64,000 bases of DNA from Bosea sp. NBC_00550 (GCF_026020075.1 NZ_CP102772.1:4802501-4866500); one strand, 5' to 3'. Numbered from the stretch's first letter, positions 25,859-37,011 are shown. Notes: generated by a model from the letters alone, not told the origin. Made by a program: numbers and translations.

Positions 25859-25918
25859 GGCGTCGTTTCGGATGCGGCTGATGTCGCCGCGGCCGCCGAG
25901 CATCGGCATAGCCGGCGC

Positions 25919-25930
25919 CGCTTGCAAGCG
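25919..25930. promoter_or_regulatory. 12-bp palindrome CGCTTGCAAGCG, regulator-promoter copy
   Basis: This is identical to the copy at 24829-24840. It lies 61 bp upstream of the LysR start and 138 bp upstream of the divergent luciferase-like gene, so one bound protein could affect both. Confidence 0.5.
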
Positions 25931-26067
25931 CTGCGGTTGCAGCCGTGCAAACAGGCTGTTGCTGCAGCGGCAACACCCGGAGAATTGCGCCCGGGCAATG
26001 GCGCTCCTAACTGCGTCTGGCCGGGATGGCCGGCAAGCAACGGGCCGTAGCAGGCCTGGGGATGATC

Positions 26068-27099
26068 ATGGCGCAGGAACTGGAATTCGGGCTCGACACC
26101 TTCGGCGACGTCACCCATGGGGCGAACGGCAAGCCGTTGCCGCATGCGCAGGTGATCCGCAACCTCGTCGACGAGGCGGTGCTGGCAGACAGCGTCGGCA
26201 TCGACTTCATCGGCGTCGGCGAGCATCATCGCGCCGATTTCGCAGTTTCGTCGCCCGAGACCGTGCTGGCGGCGATGGCCGCGCGCACCAGCCGCATCAA
26301 GCTGGGCTCCGCGGTCACCGTGCTGAGCTCGGACGATCCGATCCGCGTCTTCCAGCGCTTCTCGACGGTGGACGCGCTCTCGAACGGGCGTGCGGAGGTC
26401 ATCCTCGGGCGCGGCTCCTTCACGGAATCCTTCCCGCTCTTCGGCTTCGACCTGCGCGACTATGAAAAGCTCTTCGAGGAGAAGCTCGATCTCTTCGCCG
26501 CGCTGCTGCCGCAGGAGCCGTTGACCTGGCAGGGCTCGATCCGTCCGCCGCTGAAGGACCAGCTGGTCTACCCGCCGGTGGAGCACGGGCCGCTCAAGAC
26601 CTGGATCGGCGTCGGCGGCAGCCCGGAATCGGTGGTGCGGGCGGCGCGCTACGATCTCCCGATGATGCTCGCCATCATCGGCGGCGATCCGCTGCGCTTC
26701 AAACCCTTCGTCGATCTCTACCATCGCGCCTATGCGCAGCTCGGCAAGCGGGCGAAGCCGGTCGGCGTGCATTCGCCGGGCTATGTCGCGGCCACCGACG
26801 AGCAGGCCAGGGAGGAGTTCTTCCCGGCCTACAAGCAGATGCGGGACCGCATCGGCGCCGAGCGCGGCTGGCCGCCGATGGGCCGAGACGAGTTCGAGCA
26901 GGAGGTCGCGCGCGGCTCGCTCTATCTCGGCTCGCCCGAGACGGTGGCGCGCAAGATCGCCGCGACCGCCAAGGGACTGGGCATCGCCCGCTTCCAGCTG
27001 AAGTACAGCGCCGGCCCCCTGGCGCATGAACGGATGATGGAATGCATCAGGCTCCATGGCGAGAAGGTCGTGCCGCTGGTGCGGGAGATGTTGGCGTAG
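26068..27099 (+). CDS. LLM-class flavin-dependent oxidoreductase (luciferase-like)
   Basis: The 343-residue TIM-barrel protein has ELEFGLDTFGDVTHGANG at the start, SVGIDFIGVGEHHRADF, the substrate/flavin strand RTSRIKLGSAVTVLSSDDPIRVFQRFSTVDALSNGRAEVILGRG and the late GSPETVARKI. Such enzymes use FMNH2 or F420 to oxidise diverse organics (alkanesulfonates, chelators, aldehydes), and many annotations are generic. GGGGA is spaced six bases before the ATG at 26068, favouring it over 26026 or 26062. It is divergent from the LysR regulator across a 209-bp gap that includes the palindrome at 25919. A flavin reductase partner is not adjacent; the nearest is at 5.4-6.1 kb. Confidence 0.9.
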   Translation: MAQELEFGLDTFGDVTHGANGKPLPHAQVIRNLVDEAVLADSVGIDFIGVGEHHRADFAVSSPETVLAAMAARTSRIKLGSAVTVLSSDDPIRVFQRFSTVDALSNGRAEVILGRGSFTESFPLFGFDLRDYEKLFEEKLDLFAALLPQEPLTWQGSIRPPLKDQLVYPPVEHGPLKTWIGVGGSPESVVRAARYDLPMMLAIIGGDPLRFKPFVDLYHRAYAQLGKRAKPVGVHSPGYVAATDEQAREEFFPAYKQMRDRIGAERGWPPMGRDEFEQEVARGSLYLGSPETVARKIAATAKGLGIARFQLKYSAGPLAHERMMECIRLHGEKVVPLVREMLA

Positions 27100-27113
27100 A
27101 GCGTTCGCAAAGG

Positions 27114-27221
27114 CCGTCATTCTCGGGCGAAGCGAAGCGGAGACCCGAGAATCTCAGGCAGGATGAGGCTCAAGGAGCCTCTTTCGGCAGGAGATGCTCG
27201 GGTCAGGCCCGAGCATGACGG
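27114..27221. repeat. palindromic element, 'CGTCATTCTCGGG' family, copy 2
   Basis: Starts CCGTCATTCTCGGGCGAAGC and ends CCCGAGCATGACGG. It includes CTCGGG ... CCCGAG pairings, a GAGGCTCAAGGAGCCTC hairpin and the AGGAGATGC word shared with 1790-1892. It fills most of the gap between the convergent luciferase-like gene and the Lrp gene, where it could act as a bidirectional terminator. Confidence 0.7.
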
Positions 27222-27246
27222 CTGTTCTCCCGACCATCCTGCGATT

Positions 27247-29231
<1,985 letters not shown>

Positions 29232-29235
29232 CGCG

Positions 29236-30252
29236 ATGGCCAAGATGACGATGATCGAGGCGATCCGCTCCGCCATGGATGTCTCCATGGGCCGCGACGA
29301 CAATGTCGTGGTCTTCGGCGAGGATGTCGGCTTCTTCGGCGGCGTCTTCCGCTGCACGCATGGGCTCCAGCAGAAATACGGCGTCTCGCGCTGCTTCGAT
29401 GCACCGATCAACGAACTGGGCATCGTCGGCACCGCGGTCGGCATGGCCGCCTATGGCCTCCGCCCCTGCGTCGAGATCCAGTTCGCCGACTACATGTATC
29501 CGGCCTATGACCAGATCGTCTCGGAAGCAGCGCGCCTGCGCTACCGTTCGGCCGGGGATTTCACCTGCCCGATGGTGATCCGCATGCCGACCGGCGGCGG
29601 CATCTTCGGCGGCCAGACCCATAGCCAGAGTCCGGAAGCCCTCTTTACCCATGTCTCCGGCCTGAAGACCGTCGTCCCGTCCAACCCCTACGACGCCAAG
29701 GGCCTGCTGATCGCGGCTATCGAGGACCCGGACCCGGTGATCTTCCTCGAGCCGAAGCGGCTCTATAACGGCCCCTTCGACGGCCATCACGACAGACCCG
29801 TAACAGCCTGGTCGAAGCACGAGCTCTCCGAGGTGCCGGACGGCCATTACACCGTGCCGCTCGGCAAGGCGGTGACGCGGCGCGAGGGTAGTGCCGTGAC
29901 CATCATCGCCTACGGCACCATGGTGCATGTCGCCCTCGCCGCCGCCGAGGATACCGGGATCGACGCCGAGGTCATCGATCTGCGCACGCTGGTCCCGCTC
30001 GATCTGGAGGCGATCATCGCGTCGGTCGAGAAGACCGGCCGCTGCATCGTGCTGCACGAGGCGACGCTGACCTCCGGCTTCGGCGGCGAGCTGGCCTCGC
30101 TGGTGCAGGAGCACTGCTTCTACCATCTGGAGGCGCCGGTGATGCGCGTCACCGGTTGGGACACGCCCTATCCGCATGCGCAGGAATGGGACTACTTCCC
30201 CGGTCCCGCCCGCCTCGGACAGGCGCTGCGCGACATCATGGAGGCACGCTGA
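29236..30252 (+). CDS. bkdA2: branched-chain 2-oxoacid dehydrogenase E1 component, beta subunit
   Basis: The 338-residue E1beta subunit completes the alpha2beta2 E1 with the preceding gene. It shows the transketolase pyrimidine-binding region [22 protein letters not shown] and [32 protein letters not shown], then the C-terminal domain (about 210-338) with [15 protein letters not shown] and [17 protein letters not shown] [16 protein letters not shown]. The ATG at 29236 starts 4 bp past the E1alpha stop. Its stop overlaps the E2 start by 1 bp (TGATG), which indicates coupled translation. Confidence 0.96.
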   Translation: MAKMTMIEAIRSAMDVSMGRDDNVVVFGEDVGFFGGVFRCTHGLQQKYGVSRCFDAPINELGIVGTAVGMAAYGLRPCVEIQFADYMYPAYDQIVSEAARLRYRSAGDFTCPMVIRMPTGGGIFGGQTHSQSPEALFTHVSGLKTVVPSNPYDAKGLLIAAIEDPDPVIFLEPKRLYNGPFDGHHDRPVTAWSKHELSEVPDGHYTVPLGKAVTRREGSAVTIIAYGTMVHVALAAAEDTGIDAEVIDLRTLVPLDLEAIIASVEKTGRCIVLHEATLTSGFGGELASLVQEHCFYHLEAPVMRVTGWDTPYPHAQEWDYFPGPARLGQALRDIMEAR

Positions 30253-31643
30253 TGGCCGAGCGCATCATCAAGCTGCCGGATGTCGGCGAGGGCATCGCCG
30301 AGGCGGAACTCGTCGAGTGGCACGTCAAGGTCGGCGACATCGTCCGCGAAGACGATCTGCTCGCCGCCGTGATGACCGACAAGGCGACGGTCGAGATTCC
30401 TTCTCCCGTCGAGGGCGAGGTCACCTGGGTCGGCGCGGAGGTCGGCGACACCGTCGCGATCGGCTCACCGATCGTGAAGCTCAAGATTGCGGGTGCGGAC
30501 GGCGCGGAGAGCGACGATGTCGCGGGGAACCAGTCCGTCATTCCGGCGCAGGCCGAAGGCCTGAGCCCGGAGCCCAGAACCGATGCGTCTCTTCGCAAGG
30601 GCGCCGGTGGCGGGGCGACAACCTCCGACAACCCAGCGGTTCTGGGTTCCGGGCCCTTCGCTGACGCGAAGTCCCGGAATGACGGCGGTGGTTCCGTTGC
30701 TAAACCGGCTGCCCCGCCGCCGCCGAAGCCGGCGCGCGCCGGTACCACACCCGCCCAGCGCCGCGCGCCGGGCGAGAAGCCTCTTGCTTCGCCGGCCGTG
30801 CGCCTCAAGGCGCGTGAGGCCGGCGTCGATCTGCGGCAGGTCCAGGGCACCGGCCCGGCCGGCCGCATCAGCCATGAGGATATCGACGCCTTCCTGCTAC
30901 GCGGCCCCGAGCCGGCACGCGGCGGCGGGCTGGTCGAGCAGAATGCGGTTACCGACATCAAGGTCGTCGGCCTGCGCCGGCGCATCGCCGAGAAGATGGC
31001 GCTGTCCAAGTCGCGCATCCCGCACATCACCATCGTCGAGGAGATCAACGTCTCGCCGCTGGAAGACCTGCGCGCGACGCTGAACAAGAAGCCGACGCCG
31101 GAACGGCCGAAGCTGACGATGCTGCCCTTCCTGATGCGCGCCATGGTCAAGGCGCTCGGCGAGCAGCCGGCGCTCAACGCGCTCTACGAAGACGATGCCG
31201 GGGTCGTGCACCAGCATGCCGCGATCAATATCGGCATCGCCACGCAGACGCCGTCCGGCCTCGTGGTGCCGGTGGTGAAGCATGCCGAGGCGCGCGATCT
31301 CTGGGGCTGCGGCATCGAGCTCAACCGCCTCGCCGAGCGCGCGCGTGACGGCACCGCGACGCGCGACGAGCTCACCGGCTCGACCATCACCATCACCTCG
31401 CTCGGCGCGCTCGGCGGCATCGCCACGACGCCGGTGATCAACTACCCGGAAGTCGCCATCGTCGGCGTCAACAAGATGGTCGTGCGCCCGGTCTGGGACG
31501 GCACGACTTTCGTGCCGCGCAAGATGATGAACCTCTCCTCCAGCTTCGACCACCGCGTCATCGACGGCTGGGACGCCGCCGTCTTCGTGCAGCGGCTGAA
31601 GGAACTGCTGGAGAACCCGGCCACGCTCTTCGTGGACATCTGA
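30252..31643 (+). CDS. bkdB: branched-chain 2-oxoacid dehydrogenase E2 (dihydrolipoamide acyltransferase) with in-frame repeat in the linker
   Basis: The 463-residue E2 core transfers the branched acyl group to CoA. Lipoyl domain: residues 1-80 with the lipoyl lysine in [12 protein letters not shown]. Peripheral subunit-binding domain: about 175-215 ([27 protein letters not shown]). The C-terminal catalytic domain ends with the active-site [14 protein letters not shown]. Between the lipoyl and binding domains, residues about 95-145 are encoded by a copy of the family A nested-hairpin element (30535-30685). It reads [20 protein letters not shown] through to [17 protein letters not shown] without stop or frame change. 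Linkers tolerate insertion because they are flexible and Pro/Ala-rich. The downstream E3 gene starts 10 bp after the stop. Confidence 0.95.
   Translation: MAERIIKLPDVGEGIAEAELVEWHVKVGDIVREDDLLAAVMTDKATVEIPSPVEGEVTWVGAEVGDTVAIGSPIVKLKIAGADGAESDDVAGNQSVIPAQAEGLSPEPRTDASLRKGAGGGATTSDNPAVLGSGPFADAKSRNDGGGSVAKPAAPPPPKPARAGTTPAQRRAPGEKPLASPAVRLKAREAGVDLRQVQGTGPAGRISHEDIDAFLLRGPEPARGGGLVEQNAVTDIKVVGLRRRIAEKMALSKSRIPHITIVEEINVSPLEDLRATLNKKPTPERPKLTMLPFLMRAMVKALGEQPALNALYEDDAGVVHQHAAINIGIATQTPSGLVVPVVKHAEARDLWGCGIELNRLAERARDGTATRDELTGSTITITSLGALGGIATTPVINYPEVAIVGVNKMVVRPVWDGTTFVPRKMMNLSSSFDHRVIDGWDAAVFVQRLKELLENPATLFVDI
30535..30685. repeat. family A nested-hairpin element inserted in frame in bkdB
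   Basis: Outer arms CCGTCATTCCGG (30535-30546) and CCGGAATGACGG (30674-30685) are exact inverse complements. The inner 18-bp stem pairs 30565-30582 (GCCCGGAGCCCAGAACCG) with 30637-30654 (CGGTTCTGGGTTCCGGGC), with a single G-T wobble. Small hairpins AGGCCGAAGGCCT and TTCGCTGACGCGAA flank it, as in the intergenic copies. The reading frame passes through all of it. Confidence 0.88.
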
Positions 31644-31653
31644 GGAGCAAGCC

Positions 31654-33051
31654 ATGACCGAGATCACCTGCAAGCTCCTCGTCATCGGCGCCGGCCCTGG
31701 CGGCTATGTCTGCGCCATCCGCGCCGGCCAGCTCGGCATCGACACCGTCATCGTAGAGAGCACCAAGCTCGGCGGCAGCTGCCTCAATGTCGGCTGCATC
31801 CCCTCCAAGGCGATGATCCATGTCGCCGAGGAGTTCGAGAAGGCGGCCGAGGCCGCCGCCGGCAAGACGCCCTTCGGCCTGACCGCCGCGGAGCCTAAAC
31901 TCGACCTGAAGCAGGCAGTGGCCTGGAAGGACGGCATCGTCCAGCGCCTCAACAACGGCGTCGCCGCGCTGCTGCGAAAGGCCAAGGTCAAGATCGTCCA
32001 TGGCAAGGCGCGTTTCCGCGACGGCAAGACCGTCGTGGTCGAGACCGAGACCGGCCCGCGCACGATCAGGGCGGAGGCGATCGTCATCGCGACCGGCTCC
32101 GCGCCGGTGGAACTGCCCTTCCTGCCCTTCGGTGGAAACACCATCTCGTCGACCGGCGCGCTGGCGCTGACCGAATTGCCGAAGCGGCTCGTCGTGGTCG
32201 GCGGCGGCTATATCGGCCTCGAACTCGGCACCGCCTTCGCCAAGCTCGGCAGCAAGGTCACGGTGGTGGAGGCGCAGGAGCGCATCCTGCCGCTCTACGA
32301 CACCGAACTGACGGGCCCGGTCTCGAAGCGCCTGACTGCGCTCGGCGTCGAGGTGCTCACGGGCGCCAAGGCGCTTGGGGCAACGCCGAAGGGCGACGGG
32401 CTGCGCATCGAGACGGCCGATGGCACCGAGCGTGCGCTACCGGCCGACAAGATCCTCGTCACCGTCGGCCGCAAGCCGGTCACCGACGATCTCGGGCTTG
32501 AGAACCTCGTTCTCGACAGGGATGGCCGCTTCATCCGTATCGGCGAGCGCTGCGAGACCGCGATGCGCGGCATCTACGCCATCGGCGACGTGACCGGAGA
32601 GCCGATGCTGGCGCACCGCGCCATGGCGCAGGGCGAGATGGTGGCGGAGATCGTCGCCGGCCTGCCGCGGGCCTGGGACAAGCGCGGCATCGCGGCGATC
32701 TGCTTCACCGATCCCGAGATCGTTTCGGTCGGCCTTTCCCCTGAGGAGGCCAAGCGCGCCGGCCATGAGCTCAAGATCGGCCAGTTCCCCTTCGCCGCCA
32801 ATGGCCGCGCCATGACCCGCCATGCCGAGGCCGGCTTCGTCCGCGTCGTCGCGCAGGCCGGCAGCGAATTGGTGCTCGGCATCCAGGCGGTCGGGCAGGG
32901 CGTCTCGGAACTCTCGGCCGCCTTCGGGCTGGCCATCGAGATGGGAGCGACGCTGCAGGACATCGCCGGCACGATCCACGCCCATCCGACGCTCGGCGAG
33001 GCCTTCCCGGAGGCCGCGATGAAGGCGCTGGGGCACGCGCTGCACATCTGA
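31654..33051 (+). CDS. lpdA: dihydrolipoyl dehydrogenase (E3)
   Basis: The 465-residue FAD-dependent disulfide oxidoreductase reoxidises the lipoyl groups of the E2 with NAD+. FAD motif: [21 protein letters not shown] near residue 6. Redox-active disulfide: [20 protein letters not shown] motif: [21 protein letters not shown]. The second FAD motif is [17 protein letters not shown], and the C-terminal catalytic His-Glu pair is in [14 protein letters not shown]. All catalytic residues are present. The start has GAGGAGCAAGCC upstream. It is the last gene of the bkd operon and is dedicated to this complex by position, although E3 subunits are often shared. Confidence 0.97.
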   Translation: MTEITCKLLVIGAGPGGYVCAIRAGQLGIDTVIVESTKLGGSCLNVGCIPSKAMIHVAEEFEKAAEAAAGKTPFGLTAAEPKLDLKQAVAWKDGIVQRLNNGVAALLRKAKVKIVHGKARFRDGKTVVVETETGPRTIRAEAIVIATGSAPVELPFLPFGGNTISSTGALALTELPKRLVVVGGGYIGLELGTAFAKLGSKVTVVEAQERILPLYDTELTGPVSKRLTALGVEVLTGAKALGATPKGDGLRIETADGTERALPADKILVTVGRKPVTDDLGLENLVLDRDGRFIRIGERCETAMRGIYAIGDVTGEPMLAHRAMAQGEMVAEIVAGLPRAWDKRGIAAICFTDPEIVSVGLSPEEAKRAGHELKIGQFPFAANGRAMTRHAEAGFVRVVAQAGSELVLGIQAVGQGVSELSAAFGLAIEMGATLQDIAGTIHAHPTLGEAFPEAAMKALGHALHI

Positions 33052-33175
33052 AAACGCCCCGCGACCGATCCGCGCAGGCAGCCAGCTAAGATGCATACAA
33101 TATTGACATTGTCTGTATCGAGGCTGATCTGAGGGGCAACGCCGATCGAATGGCGCCGTCCCGAGGAGACATTCC

Positions 33176-33577
33176 ATGTCCGGCGAGCACTGGCCGCCAC
33201 TCTCTCCGCTCCAGACCGGCCTGCGCGGCCGCTGCCCGCGCTGCGGGCAGGGCAAGATGTTCGAGAGCTTCCTGAAGCTGAAGCCGAAATGCGAGGTCTG
33301 CGGTCTCGACTATTCCTTCGCCGACCCGGCGGATGGACCGGCCTTCTTCGTGATGATGTTCGTCTGCATCCCGGCCGCGGCCTTCCCGCTCTGGCTGGAA
33401 TTGACCTACAATCCGCCGACCTGGGTGCATCTCGTCACCACGCTGCCGCTGATCCTGCTGACCTGCATTCCGCCGCTCCAGCCGCTGAAGGGCTGGCTCG
33501 TCGCCTCGCAATTCTTCCACAAGGCCGAGGAAGGCCGGCTCGCCCGCCCGACGCCGCAGGACAAGCCGGCGGCCTGA
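33176..33577 (+). CDS. DUF983 family membrane protein
   Basis: The 133-residue protein has an N-terminal zinc-ribbon-like region with CPRCGQG and CEVCGLDYSF, then DPADGPAFFVMMFVCIPAAAFPLWLEL and LVTTLPLILLTCIPPLQPLKGWLV as two membrane helices. The RGRCPRCGxGxLF ... CxxCGLDY ... GDGPA pattern defines DUF983, found across alphaproteobacteria and of unknown function. A GAGGAG ribosome-binding site lies 8 bases before the ATG. It follows the bkd operon by 124 bp with its own possible promoter and lies convergent with the MocR gene across a family B repeat. Confidence 0.9.
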   Translation: MSGEHWPPLSPLQTGLRGRCPRCGQGKMFESFLKLKPKCEVCGLDYSFADPADGPAFFVMMFVCIPAAAFPLWLELTYNPPTWVHLVTTLPLILLTCIPPLQPLKGWLVASQFFHKAEEGRLARPTPQDKPAA

Positions 33578-33625
33578 TCCTGACAAAGCTGTTTCAACAG
33601 CTGCTGATCTGCGACGGAACCACGG

Positions 33626-33722
33626 CGTCATCCCCGGCTTGACCCGGGATCCATGCCGGAGCGCTTCCGGTCGAGGTTCAGGCATGGATCCCGGCTCTCC
33701 GCTTCGCTCCGGCCGGGATGAC
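33626..33722. repeat. 97-bp palindromic element, family B, copy 2
   Basis: Outer arms CGTCATCCCCGG (33626) and CCGGGATGAC (to 33722). The inner stem GACCCGGGATCCATGCC pairs imperfectly with GGCATGGATCCCGGCTC, with a short hairpin CCGGAGCGCTTCCGG in the loop. It lies between convergent DUF983 and MocR genes. Confidence 0.8.
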
Positions 33723-33768
33723 CCGCGTTTCCGTAAAATCGCAGGGCCTCTACCCGGTTTCAGGGTGT

Positions 33769-35169
33769 TCAGCGCGCCTCTTGTCGCTCCAATTCATTGC
33801 CTGCGATCAGCTCGGCCAGAAGTCGGAGCGCTTCGGCCAGCCGCGCCCGTTCCGGTATCGCCCCCAGTGCGATCCGGATCGCGTCCGGAGCCTGGCCCCC
33901 CGTGCTGAACGCATCTGCCGCCATGACGCCGAGCCCGGCCGTCCGGGCACGCTCGATCAGGCGGCTGCGCTCCCAATGCGCGGGCAGCGGCTGCCAGACA
34001 TGCAGCGCATAGGGATGGCCCTGCATCGTCTCGGGCAAAATCCCTCTCGCCAGTACTTGCCGCTCGGCCGCTTCGCGCCGCACGCCCTCCAGCAGATCCT
34101 TGGCCACGCCGATCCTGATCCAATGCGTGGCAAGTGCCGTCATCAATGGCGCGGGCATCAGGGCGGTCGCGCGCAAGGCGTCGAGGAACGGAGCGTCGTC
34201 GGCTCCCTCGGGCATGACGATGAAGGCCGTTCGCAGGCCGGGCGTCAGCACCTTCGACAAGGTCGCGATATGCCATGTCCGCTCCGGCGCCAGCGCAGCG
34301 AGCGGCGGGGGCGCATCCCCGGCGAGCAGGCTGTAGGGATCGTCCTCGATCAGCACGAGGTCGCGTCGGCGGGCGACGGCGACGAGTTCGCGGCGGCGCT
34401 GTTCGCTGATCGTGATGCAGGTCGGATTCTGCAGCGTCGGTGTCAGCGCGAACAGCCGCGCTCCGTAGCGGATGGCAGCCTCGTCGAGCGCGTCCGGGAG
34501 CGGGCCGTCAGCATCACTCGCGACAGGAGCCATGGTAAGCCCATGTTGCCGGGCCGCGCCGATCAGGCCGGGATAGGTCAGCGGTTCCGTCAGGACCGTA
34601 TCGCCGGGCCGGGCCAGCAGCGAGAGGAGGGCGTTCAGCCCCGTTTGCGCTCCCGGCACGACGGCGATGCGCTGCGGCGCAAGCACGCCCATCAGCGGCG
34701 CGAGCCAGGCGGCTCCGGCCGCGCGTTCGGCCAGCGACCCGGCCCCGCCATGATAGTTCATCAGCTGGTCGGCATCGCTGCGCGCCAGAATCTCGGCGAT
34801 GCCGCGCTGCATCAGCTCGCCCAGTCGCAGCCCCTTCGGTGCCGGCGGGATCGTCATGCTGAGGTCGAGCGCAGGCCCCTCCTGCTCCTGCCGGACCGAG
34901 ATGAAGGAGCCGCGCCCGGTCACGGCGTCGATCAGCCCGCGTTCGCGGGCTTCGCCGAAGGCGCGGGTCACCGTGGTGAGATCGACCGCGAGATGATCGG
35001 CCAGCTTGCGCTGCGGCGGCAGCCGGTCGCCGGGCCGGAGTAGCCCCTTGGTCACGGCCTGTTCGAGCTGCGCGACGATCTGCAGGTAGCGCGGCCCTGC
35101 CGCCGGATCGAGCCGGCCGATCCAGCGGATCGCTTCATCGCCTTCGACCATCGCAGCGCGGGTTTCCAT
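33769..35169 (-). CDS. MocR-type regulator (GntR HTH fused to class I aminotransferase-like domain)
   Basis: The 466-residue protein has an N-terminal GntR winged helix (about 25-95): YLQIVAQLEQAVTKGLLRPGDRLPPQRKLADHLAVDLTTVTRAFGEARERGLI. A fold-type I PLP domain (about 105-460) follows. In this, NPTCITISEQRRREL, LIEDDPYSLLAG and the PLP-lysine region TWHIATLSKVLTPGLRTAFI (Lys near 285) are intact. MocR proteins bind PLP, sometimes as an external aldimine, and regulate PLP, GABA or taurine genes. No pdxS/T, gabT or tauA gene is adjacent. It is divergent from an Lrp-family gene across 144 bp. A function beyond 'MocR regulator' is not supported. Confidence 0.92.
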   Translation of the reverse strand: METRAAMVEGDEAIRWIGRLDPAAGPRYLQIVAQLEQAVTKGLLRPGDRLPPQRKLADHLAVDLTTVTRAFGEARERGLIDAVTGRGSFISVRQEQEGPALDLSMTIPPAPKGLRLGELMQRGIAEILARSDADQLMNYHGGAGSLAERAAGAAWLAPLMGVLAPQRIAVVPGAQTGLNALLSLLARPGDTVLTEPLTYPGLIGAARQHGLTMAPVASDADGPLPDALDEAAIRYGARLFALTPTLQNPTCITISEQRRRELVAVARRRDLVLIEDDPYSLLAGDAPPPLAALAPERTWHIATLSKVLTPGLRTAFIVMPEGADDAPFLDALRATALMPAPLMTALATHWIRIGVAKDLLEGVRREAAERQVLARGILPETMQGHPYALHVWQPLPAHWERSRLIERARTAGLGVMAADAFSTGGQAPDAIRIALGAIPERARLAEALRLLAELIAGNELERQEAR

Positions 35170-35313
35170 ACATTCGCAGGATTGTAGGTATCGCTTAGCT
35201 CGACCGGCGCCTTCGCGCCAGTTGTATCGTGTTGCTCCCTTCCACGGTGATGCCCATGGCGATCAACGGCGGCTCCTGTAAAAGGGCGATGTCAGCCGGG
35301 ACGGAGACAGGGA

Positions 35314-35802
35314 ATGGCACGCCTGCGCCTCGATGCGCTCGACCGCAAGATCATCGCGGAACTGCAGATCAATTCGCGCCTTTCGGTGCAGGACCTCGCC
35401 CAGCGCATCGGCCTCTCCGCCTCGCCCTGCGCGCGCCGCATCCGCATGCTGGAGGAGGCCGGCGTCATCCAGGGCTATGCCGCGATCATCGACCAGACCA
35501 AGGTCGGCCTGCCGATCAGCGTCTTCGCCTCGGTCAAGCTGGAGCGCCAGCGCGAGGACGAGCTAGACCGTTTCTCGCAGGCCGTGGCGCGCTGGCCCGA
35601 AGTGGTCGACTGTTATCTGATGACCGGGCAGCGCGACTATCTCCTGCGCATCGTCGTGCGCGACCTGCCGGCCTATGAGCGCTTCCTCAAGGACAAGCTC
35701 ACCCGCCTAGACGGCGTCGCCTCGATCGAATCGAGCTTCGCGTTGGGCCAGGTGAAGCGCTCCAGCGCCCTGCCGATCGCGGCAGTGGCGGAGGAGGATT
35801 GA
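35314..35802 (+). CDS. Lrp/AsnC-family transcriptional regulator
   Basis: The 162-residue protein has an HTH of the type LDRKIIAELQINSRLSVQDLAQRIGLSASPCARRIRMLEEAGVIQGY and a C-terminal RAM domain with VVDCYLMTGQRDYLLRIVVRDLPAYERFL and SIESSFALGQVKRSSALP. It is closely related in layout to the other two Lrp genes in the window. It is divergent from the MocR gene and has no obvious target operon nearby, since the next gene downstream (aldo/keto reductase) is convergent. A self-regulating or distant-target role is possible. AGGGA precedes the ATG. Confidence 0.92.
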   Translation: MARLRLDALDRKIIAELQINSRLSVQDLAQRIGLSASPCARRIRMLEEAGVIQGYAAIIDQTKVGLPISVFASVKLERQREDELDRFSQAVARWPEVVDCYLMTGQRDYLLRIVVRDLPAYERFLKDKLTRLDGVASIESSFALGQVKRSSALPIAAVAEED

Positions 35803-35830
35803 GGGGAGTCGGACGGGCGGAGAAACACAT

Positions 35831-35976
35831 CGTCATCCCGGGGCATGCCATCGGCATGAGCCCGGAACCCAGAACCGATACCGGATCTAAATGAAGCGGC
35901 GCGACTGCTGCGCTCTCGATAAGATGCATCGGTTCTGGGTTCCGGGCTCTTCGCTGCGCGAAGCCCCGGAATGACG
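35831..35976. repeat. 146-bp nested-hairpin element, family A, copy 3
   Basis: Outer arms CGTCATCCCGG (35831-35841) and CCGGAATGACG (35966-35976). A perfect 21-bp inner stem pairs 35859-35879 (starting AGCCCGGAACCCAGAACC) with 35928-35948. The loop between them differs from the other copies. It lies between the convergent Lrp and aldo/keto reductase genes. Confidence 0.88.
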
Positions 35977-35988
35977 ATGGCAGCTGTT

Positions 35989-37011
35989 CTAACGCTCCGC
36001 CGAAGCCGCCCAGATGTTGATGCCGCCATCGACCGCATGCTTGTCGATCGCCGCCAGCTCGTCGGCGGAAAATTCCGGGTTCTTCAGCGCCGCGACGCAA
36101 TCGGTCACTTGCTCCGGCCGGCTCGCGCCGATCAGGGCCGAGGTGACGCGTCCGCCGCGCAGCACCCAGGCGATCGCCATCTGGGCGAGGCTCTGGCCGC
36201 GCGCGCTGGCGATCTCGTTCAGCGCCGCGATGCTCCTGAGATTGTCCTCGCTCAGGAAACCTTCGCGGAAGGAAGGCGCCTTCTTGTCGGCACGGCTGCC
36301 GGCCGGCACGCCCTTGAGGTACTTGTCGGTCAGCATGCCCTGCGCCAGCGGCGAGAACACGATCGAGCCGATCCCCTCCGCATCGAGCGTGTCGAGCAGC
36401 CCGTCCTGCTCGATCCAGCGGTTGAGCATCGAATAGCTCGGCTGGTGGATCAGGCAGGGCGTGCCGAGCCGGCGCAGGATCGCGACCGCTTCCTGCGTGC
36501 GCTTCGAATTGTAGGAGGAGAGCCCGACATAGAGCGCCTTGCCCTGGCGGACGATGGCGTCGAGCGCACCCATCGTCTCTTCCAGCGGCGTGTTCGGGTC
36601 GAAGCGGTGCGAATAGAAGATGTCGACATAGTCGAGCTTCATCCGCTTCAGGCTCTGGTCGAGGCTGGAGATCAGGTATTTGCGGCTGCCCCATTCGCCA
36701 TAGGGGCCGGGCCACATCCGGTAGCCGGCCTTGGTCGAGATCAACAGCTCGTCGCGATAATCAGCGAAATCTTGGGCGAGGATCTCGCCGAAGGCGGTTT
36801 CGGCCGAGCCGGGCGGGGGGCCGTAATTATTGGCGAGGTCGAAATGGGTGATGCCGAGGTCGAAGGCCGTGCGGCAGATCTCGCGCATATTGGTGCGGCT
36901 GCCGGTCTCGCCGAAATTCTGCCAGAGGCCGAGCGAGAGCGCCGGCAACTGCAGCCCGCTGCGGCCGCAGCGATTGTAGCGCATCGCGTCATAGCGGTTC
37001 GGATTGGCCAT
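35989..37011 (-). CDS. aldo/keto reductase, YghZ-like
   Basis: The 340-residue protein is an (alpha/beta)8 NADPH-dependent reductase. Asp59, Tyr63 and Lys94 of the AKR tetrad are recognisable in FDLANNYGPPPGSAETAFG and LLISTKAGYRMWPGPYG; the His is in IFYSHRFDPNTPLEET. The sequence WPGPYGEWGSRKYL marks the YghZ/Kv-beta-like AKR14 group, which reduces L-glyceraldehyde-3-phosphate and methylglyoxal. An ATG with a GAGAGAG-like Shine-Dalgarno is used. It follows an aldehyde dehydrogenase gene on the same strand, separated by a strong hairpin, so co-transcription is doubtful. Confidence 0.92.
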   Translation of the reverse strand: MANPNRYDAMRYNRCGRSGLQLPALSLGLWQNFGETGSRTNMREICRTAFDLGITHFDLANNYGPPPGSAETAFGEILAQDFADYRDELLISTKAGYRMWPGPYGEWGSRKYLISSLDQSLKRMKLDYVDIFYSHRFDPNTPLEETMGALDAIVRQGKALYVGLSSYNSKRTQEAVAILRRLGTPCLIHQPSYSMLNRWIEQDGLLDTLDAEGIGSIVFSPLAQGMLTDKYLKGVPAGSRADKKAPSFREGFLSEDNLRSIAALNEIASARGQSLAQMAIAWVLRGGRVTSALIGASRPEQVTDCVAALKNPEFSADELAAIDKHAVDGGINIWAASAER

